Of a stretch of 7,689 nucleotides of DNA, positions 5,387 to 7,689 are shown one piece after another. Position 1 is the stretch's first letter, and every line of letters begins with the position of its first letter. Below the pieces are notes generated by a model. The model saw only the letters and a list, made by a program, of their open reading frames with translations. It was not told the DNA's origin and searched no databases. A program made the position numbers and the translations under genes. Source of the DNA: Actinomycetes bacterium (GTDB taxonomy: Bacteria > Actinomycetota > Acidimicrobiia > Acidimicrobiales > SZUA-35); contig JAAETV010000328.1 of the NCBI GenBank assembly GCA_024227975.1, forward strand, positions 1-7,689. The letters are read 5' to 3'.

Positions 5387-6733
5387 ATGTCGAGTCCAGC
5401 CCGAGCAGGCCGACGTATGGCGCCCTTTCTCTCCAACGTTCGGTCCCTTGCTTCGGGGTACCGTCTCGAGTGGTACGAACTAGGGATTCTCGGCCGGTTT
5501 GGCCTGGTCGGGATCATCCCCGCGGCCTTGTTGGCCGTCGGTCTCGGCTTCTCGATCCAGGACGTTGCGCGATCTGATCTCTTGAACAGCCGGGCCTCCA
5601 TCCTGGCCCAGGCCGTCGATGATCTGCCCATGGAGATCTCACCTCTCGAGCCCGGCTCGGCCCAGTACGAGGATTTCTCGTCAGCGGTGGCGCTCCGGTT
5701 GCTGGGAAACCAAACGGTACGAGTGAAGCTGTGGGCGCCCGACGGGACCATCGTCTATTCAGACGCCACTCTCCTCGTCGGTGAACGGTTCGACGTGCCC
5801 CCTGATCTTCAGAGGGCGTTCGGGGGCATAGCCACTTTTGGGCCTGCCCATCTCGATCGCCCCGATAGTCTCTACGATCTCGAGCTCGGTCGACTCATGG
5901 AGTTCTACCTGCCGGTGCGCTCCAGCTCCGGCGAGGTGGTTGGCGTATTCGAGGTGTACGAGCGAGCAGCTTCATTCGAGGCGTCACTCGCCAGTATTCG
6001 AGGAGCGGTCTGGTGGCGAATCGGCATCGGGCTGTTCATTCTCGGGATCTTCCTCATCGCTTTGACGACAGCCATCGCTCGAGCCCTCAACCGACGCAGA
6101 CGGTTGGCTGAGGATCTGGCGGACTCCGTGGCACAAACCCGAGACGAGGAACGGCGCCGGATCGTGAACGCCCTCCACGATGATGTGAGTCAACCCCTCT
6201 ACCGAATCCTGTTCGGGCTCCAGGGGTGTCGACAGCGTGTAGCTGACACCGCGGTAGCCGAGGAGATGGCGCATCTCGAGACGGTAGCTCGGGACATCGA
6301 GGTTTCGATTCGCTCCCAGTTGCGCTACCTGCATGGTTCGGCGGTCGAGGAGATCGGCTTGATCTCCGCCGTTGAGCACCTGGTCGAGCTGACTCGGGAT
6401 GAAACCGATCTGGTTATTCATCTCCAGTCCGATGACTCGATCGATCTGGAGGTGGAGGGAGGCTCAGTCATGTATCGAGCGGTCCAGGAGTCCTTGTTCA
6501 ATGTTCGACGTCACGCCGGGGCCACCCAGGTCTCGATCTCCCTGCGAGTTGAGGGGAGGAACGCTATTGCCTATGTTGCCGACGACGGCATCGGATGGAA
6601 TGGGAAGGAAGGCATTGGTTTGGCTACCACTCGGCAGCTCTTGCGAGGAGTCGACGGCAACCTCAAGATCGAACGTAGTCGCCCCAACGGTACCCGCCTC
6701 AGGATCCGCGTTCCCATTGAGGGGCTTCCGTGA
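5387..6733 (+). CDS. Membrane sensor histidine kinase, DesK/NarL-type (HisKA_3), with extracytoplasmic Cache-like sensor
   Basis: 448 residues from the ATG at 5387, preceded by AAGGGAG with 8 bases of spacing. In-frame ATGs at 5363 (GGAG 8 bases upstream) and 5294 are alternatives, but 5294 lies inside a 22-bp repeat and is unlikely. The first membrane helix is at about 33-57 and the second at about 208-231, enclosing some 150 extracytoplasmic residues. That loop has a PDC/Cache-like pattern: VKLWAPDGTIVYSD (114-127), then MEFYLPVRSSSGEVVGVFEVY (171-191). The phospho-acceptor helix reads DEERRRIVNALHDDVSQPL, with the histidine at 264. The ATPase domain has its N box at 365-376 (VQESLFNVRRHA), DDGIG at 399-403, GIGLATTRQL at 409-418 and GTRLRI at 435-440. 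It senses an unknown external or membrane signal and phosphorylates the overlapping response regulator. All catalytic boxes are intact. Confidence 0.93.
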   Translation: MSSPARAGRRMAPFLSNVRSLASGYRLEWYELGILGRFGLVGIIPAALLAVGLGFSIQDVARSDLLNSRASILAQAVDDLPMEISPLEPGSAQYEDFSSAVALRLLGNQTVRVKLWAPDGTIVYSDATLLVGERFDVPPDLQRAFGGIATFGPAHLDRPDSLYDLELGRLMEFYLPVRSSSGEVVGVFEVYERAASFEASLASIRGAVWWRIGIGLFILGIFLIALTTAIARALNRRRRLAEDLADSVAQTRDEERRRIVNALHDDVSQPLYRILFGLQGCRQRVADTAVAEEMAHLETVARDIEVSIRSQLRYLHGSAVEEIGLISAVEHLVELTRDETDLVIHLQSDDSIDLEVEGGSVMYRAVQESLFNVRRHAGATQVSISLRVEGRNAIAYVADDGIGWNGKEGIGLATTRQLLRGVDGNLKIERSRPNGTRLRIRVPIEGLP

Positions 6734-7359
6734 CAAGACTCGTGATTGCAGACGACCATCGGGTGGTGCGTGAAGGGTTGCGATGGATGCTCGCCTCTGA
6801 GCCAGGTATCGAGGTGGTTGCCGAAGCCGAGAGCGGCACTGATCTCCTACATGTTCTAGATGAGGTCGATGACGTCGATCTTGTGCTGCTCGACCTGCGG
6901 ATGCCTGGCATGAGCGGATTTGACGTGTTGGAACGGCTCGCTACCGTGGCGCCCGGCGTGGCGGCCCTCGTGTTGTCGATGCACGATGACTCTGCCTACG
7001 TCAAACGGGCGATCACGCTGGGCGCCTCCGGCTACCTGCTCAAAAACGTCGGACACGCCGAGTTGGTACGAGCGATCGAGGTCGTCACGCGGGGTGAGAC
7101 CTATGTGCAGGCCGAGCTGAGTGGTCCGTTATTGATGGAAGCAAGCGGCAAGCCAGCGGGACGCCTCGCCCTATCTGCTCGCGAGCGCGAGATCCTTCAA
7201 ATGGTGGCCGATGGTGCCGCCAACAAGCAGATCGCCGCCACTCTGGATCTGTCCGAGGCCACGATCAAGTGGAGTCTGAAGAACATCTTTGCCAAGCTCG
7301 GAGTTGGCTCGCGGGCCGAAGCAGTTGCTACCGCCCTCAGGACTGACCTGATCACCTGA
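6730..7359 (+). CDS. NarL/FixJ-family response regulator (receiver plus LuxR-type HTH)
   Basis: 209 residues, standard for the family. The GTG start at 6730 overlaps the kinase stop in GTGA and has GAGGGG 5 bases upstream inside the kinase gene, so translation is coupled. Receiver domain 1-120: acidic pair D8-D9, phospho-acceptor D55 in LLDLRMPGMSG, switch S83 (VLSMHDD), Y102 and conserved K105 (GYLLKN). A short linker leads to the LuxR/GerE helix-turn-helix at about 146-204 (LSAREREILQMVADGAANKQ, then LSEATIK and IFAKLGVGSRAEAV). Phosphorylation by the partner kinase should promote dimerisation and DNA binding. The repeats at 5246-5328 are plausible autoregulatory targets. One oddity is the recognition helix, which reads TIKWSLKNI where the family usually has histidine at the Ser182 position (TVKWHLxNI). 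Targets beyond its own operon cannot be told from sequence. Confidence 0.95.
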   Translation: MTRLVIADDHRVVREGLRWMLASEPGIEVVAEAESGTDLLHVLDEVDDVDLVLLDLRMPGMSGFDVLERLATVAPGVAALVLSMHDDSAYVKRAITLGASGYLLKNVGHAELVRAIEVVTRGETYVQAELSGPLLMEASGKPAGRLALSAREREILQMVADGAANKQIAATLDLSEATIKWSLKNIFAKLGVGSRAEAVATALRTDLIT

Positions 7360-7388
7360 GCATCACTTCCTGTTGAGGTACTGGTACC

Positions 7389-7415
7389 CCTGGGCAATAG
7401 CTCCCACCTGGGCAA
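7389..7415. repeat. Direct repeat CCTGGGCAA, two copies 18 bp apart, in the intergenic gap
   Basis: CCTGGGCAA is present at 7389-7397 and 7407-7415. It lies within the 193-bp gap (7360-7552) between the response regulator and the minus-strand gene at the right edge. The gap has no clear T-tailed terminator; the only stems I see are short, such as GACCG/CGGTC at 7470-7489 and CCGAG/CTCGG around 7528-7545. On the minus strand, one frame of this stretch reads as protein-like sequence, so the repeat may be a relic of coding sequence rather than a regulatory site. Confidence 0.3.
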
Positions 7416-7552
7416 ACCGGCTCAGGTCGCGTTATCCGGACGAGTAGCTTGTCGCTCGATCGGGAGTCAGACCGTGGCCTGGTCCGGTCGGGGCTATCGC
7501 TCACCTGCGCTACTCATGGGCCCGGGACCGAGGATTGGGTCTCGGGTTGGGG

Positions 7553-7689
7553 TTAGTTGGTGGTTTGGAAGGTGACGCCGGCGAGGTCGGCGTAGGTGTA
7601 GAAGGTGTCGGTCCAGCCGTTGCCGGTGGTTTTTTGGGAGTGGCCGTCGTCCCAGGCTCCGCCTTTGGGGTAGAGGTAGCCGGTGCCGA
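7553..7689 (-). CDS. C-terminal end of an unidentified protein (5' end beyond window)
   Basis: The minus strand is open from the right edge to a TAA at 7553-7555 and gives about 45 C-terminal residues. It begins GTGYLYPKGGAWDDGHSQ, contains NGWTDTFYTYADLAGVTF, and ends QTTN. The aromatic, Gly/Thr/Asp-rich beta-like composition without charged helices suggests a secreted or surface protein, or the last strands of a beta-rich domain; this is inference. Codon use supports coding: almost every synonymous choice ends in C (ACC, GGC, GAC, TAC, GCC, CTC, GTC, TTC), with AAA and CAA for Lys and Gln. This differs from the mixed G/C endings of the other genes here. It converges on the response regulator across 193 bp. 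I recognise no family. Confidence 0.6.
   Translation of the reverse strand, partial: GTGYLYPKGGAWDDGHSQKTTGNGWTDTFYTYADLAGVTFQTTN

Noticed and set aside
7378..7389. Short inverted repeat GGTAC-TG-GTACC after the response regulator
   Set aside because: The 2-base centre is too tight for a hairpin and no T-tract follows, so a terminator is not supported; it is short enough to arise by chance.

Overview
The window looks like chromosomal DNA of a high-GC actinobacterium, most likely in or near the Acidimicrobiia. This rests on four things: overall GC-richness with GC-rich third codon positions, two single-pass membrane proteins with long Thr/Ser 'TTTT' linkers, a luciferase-like flavin oxidoreductase, and a DesK/NarL-type two-component pair. 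The taxonomy is inference. I see no rRNA, tRNA, CRISPR array, insertion sequence or phage gene.

Left block (1-3944): a membrane and cell-surface cassette. On the minus strand, a MOP-superfamily polysaccharide flippase-like protein (1075-2571) is followed by a single-pass membrane protein with a Thr/Ser-rich linker that runs off the left edge (1-952). Divergently, on the plus strand (2718-3944), lies a second single-pass protein with the same plan: cytoplasmic N-terminus, one membrane helix, about 120 residues of Thr/Ser linker, then a bacterial SH3-like domain. The divergent intergenic gap carries recognisable promoter-like elements for both directions. An AT-rich gap with a perfect 7-bp inverted repeat separates the flippase from the left gene.

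Middle (3934-5386): the SH3b protein converges on an LLM-class flavin-dependent oxidoreductase (3991-5064, minus strand), with a GC-rich hairpin at the junction. The oxidoreductase diverges from the two-component operon. The shared upstream region has a perfect 7-bp-arm palindrome on the oxidoreductase side and a ladder of direct repeats spaced about 22-24 bp on the kinase side.

Right block (5387-7359): a membrane histidine kinase with an extracytoplasmic Cache-like sensor overlaps its NarL-type response regulator by 4 bp (GTGA), so the two are almost certainly co-transcribed and cognate. The phased repeats just upstream are candidate autoregulatory sites. After a 193-bp gap, the last 137 bases hold the C-terminal end of a minus-strand gene of unknown function with extreme C-ending codon use.

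The most unusual items are the flippase flanked by two like-built Thr/Ser-linker proteins, the phased repeats ahead of the kinase, and the compositionally distinct gene tail at the right edge.
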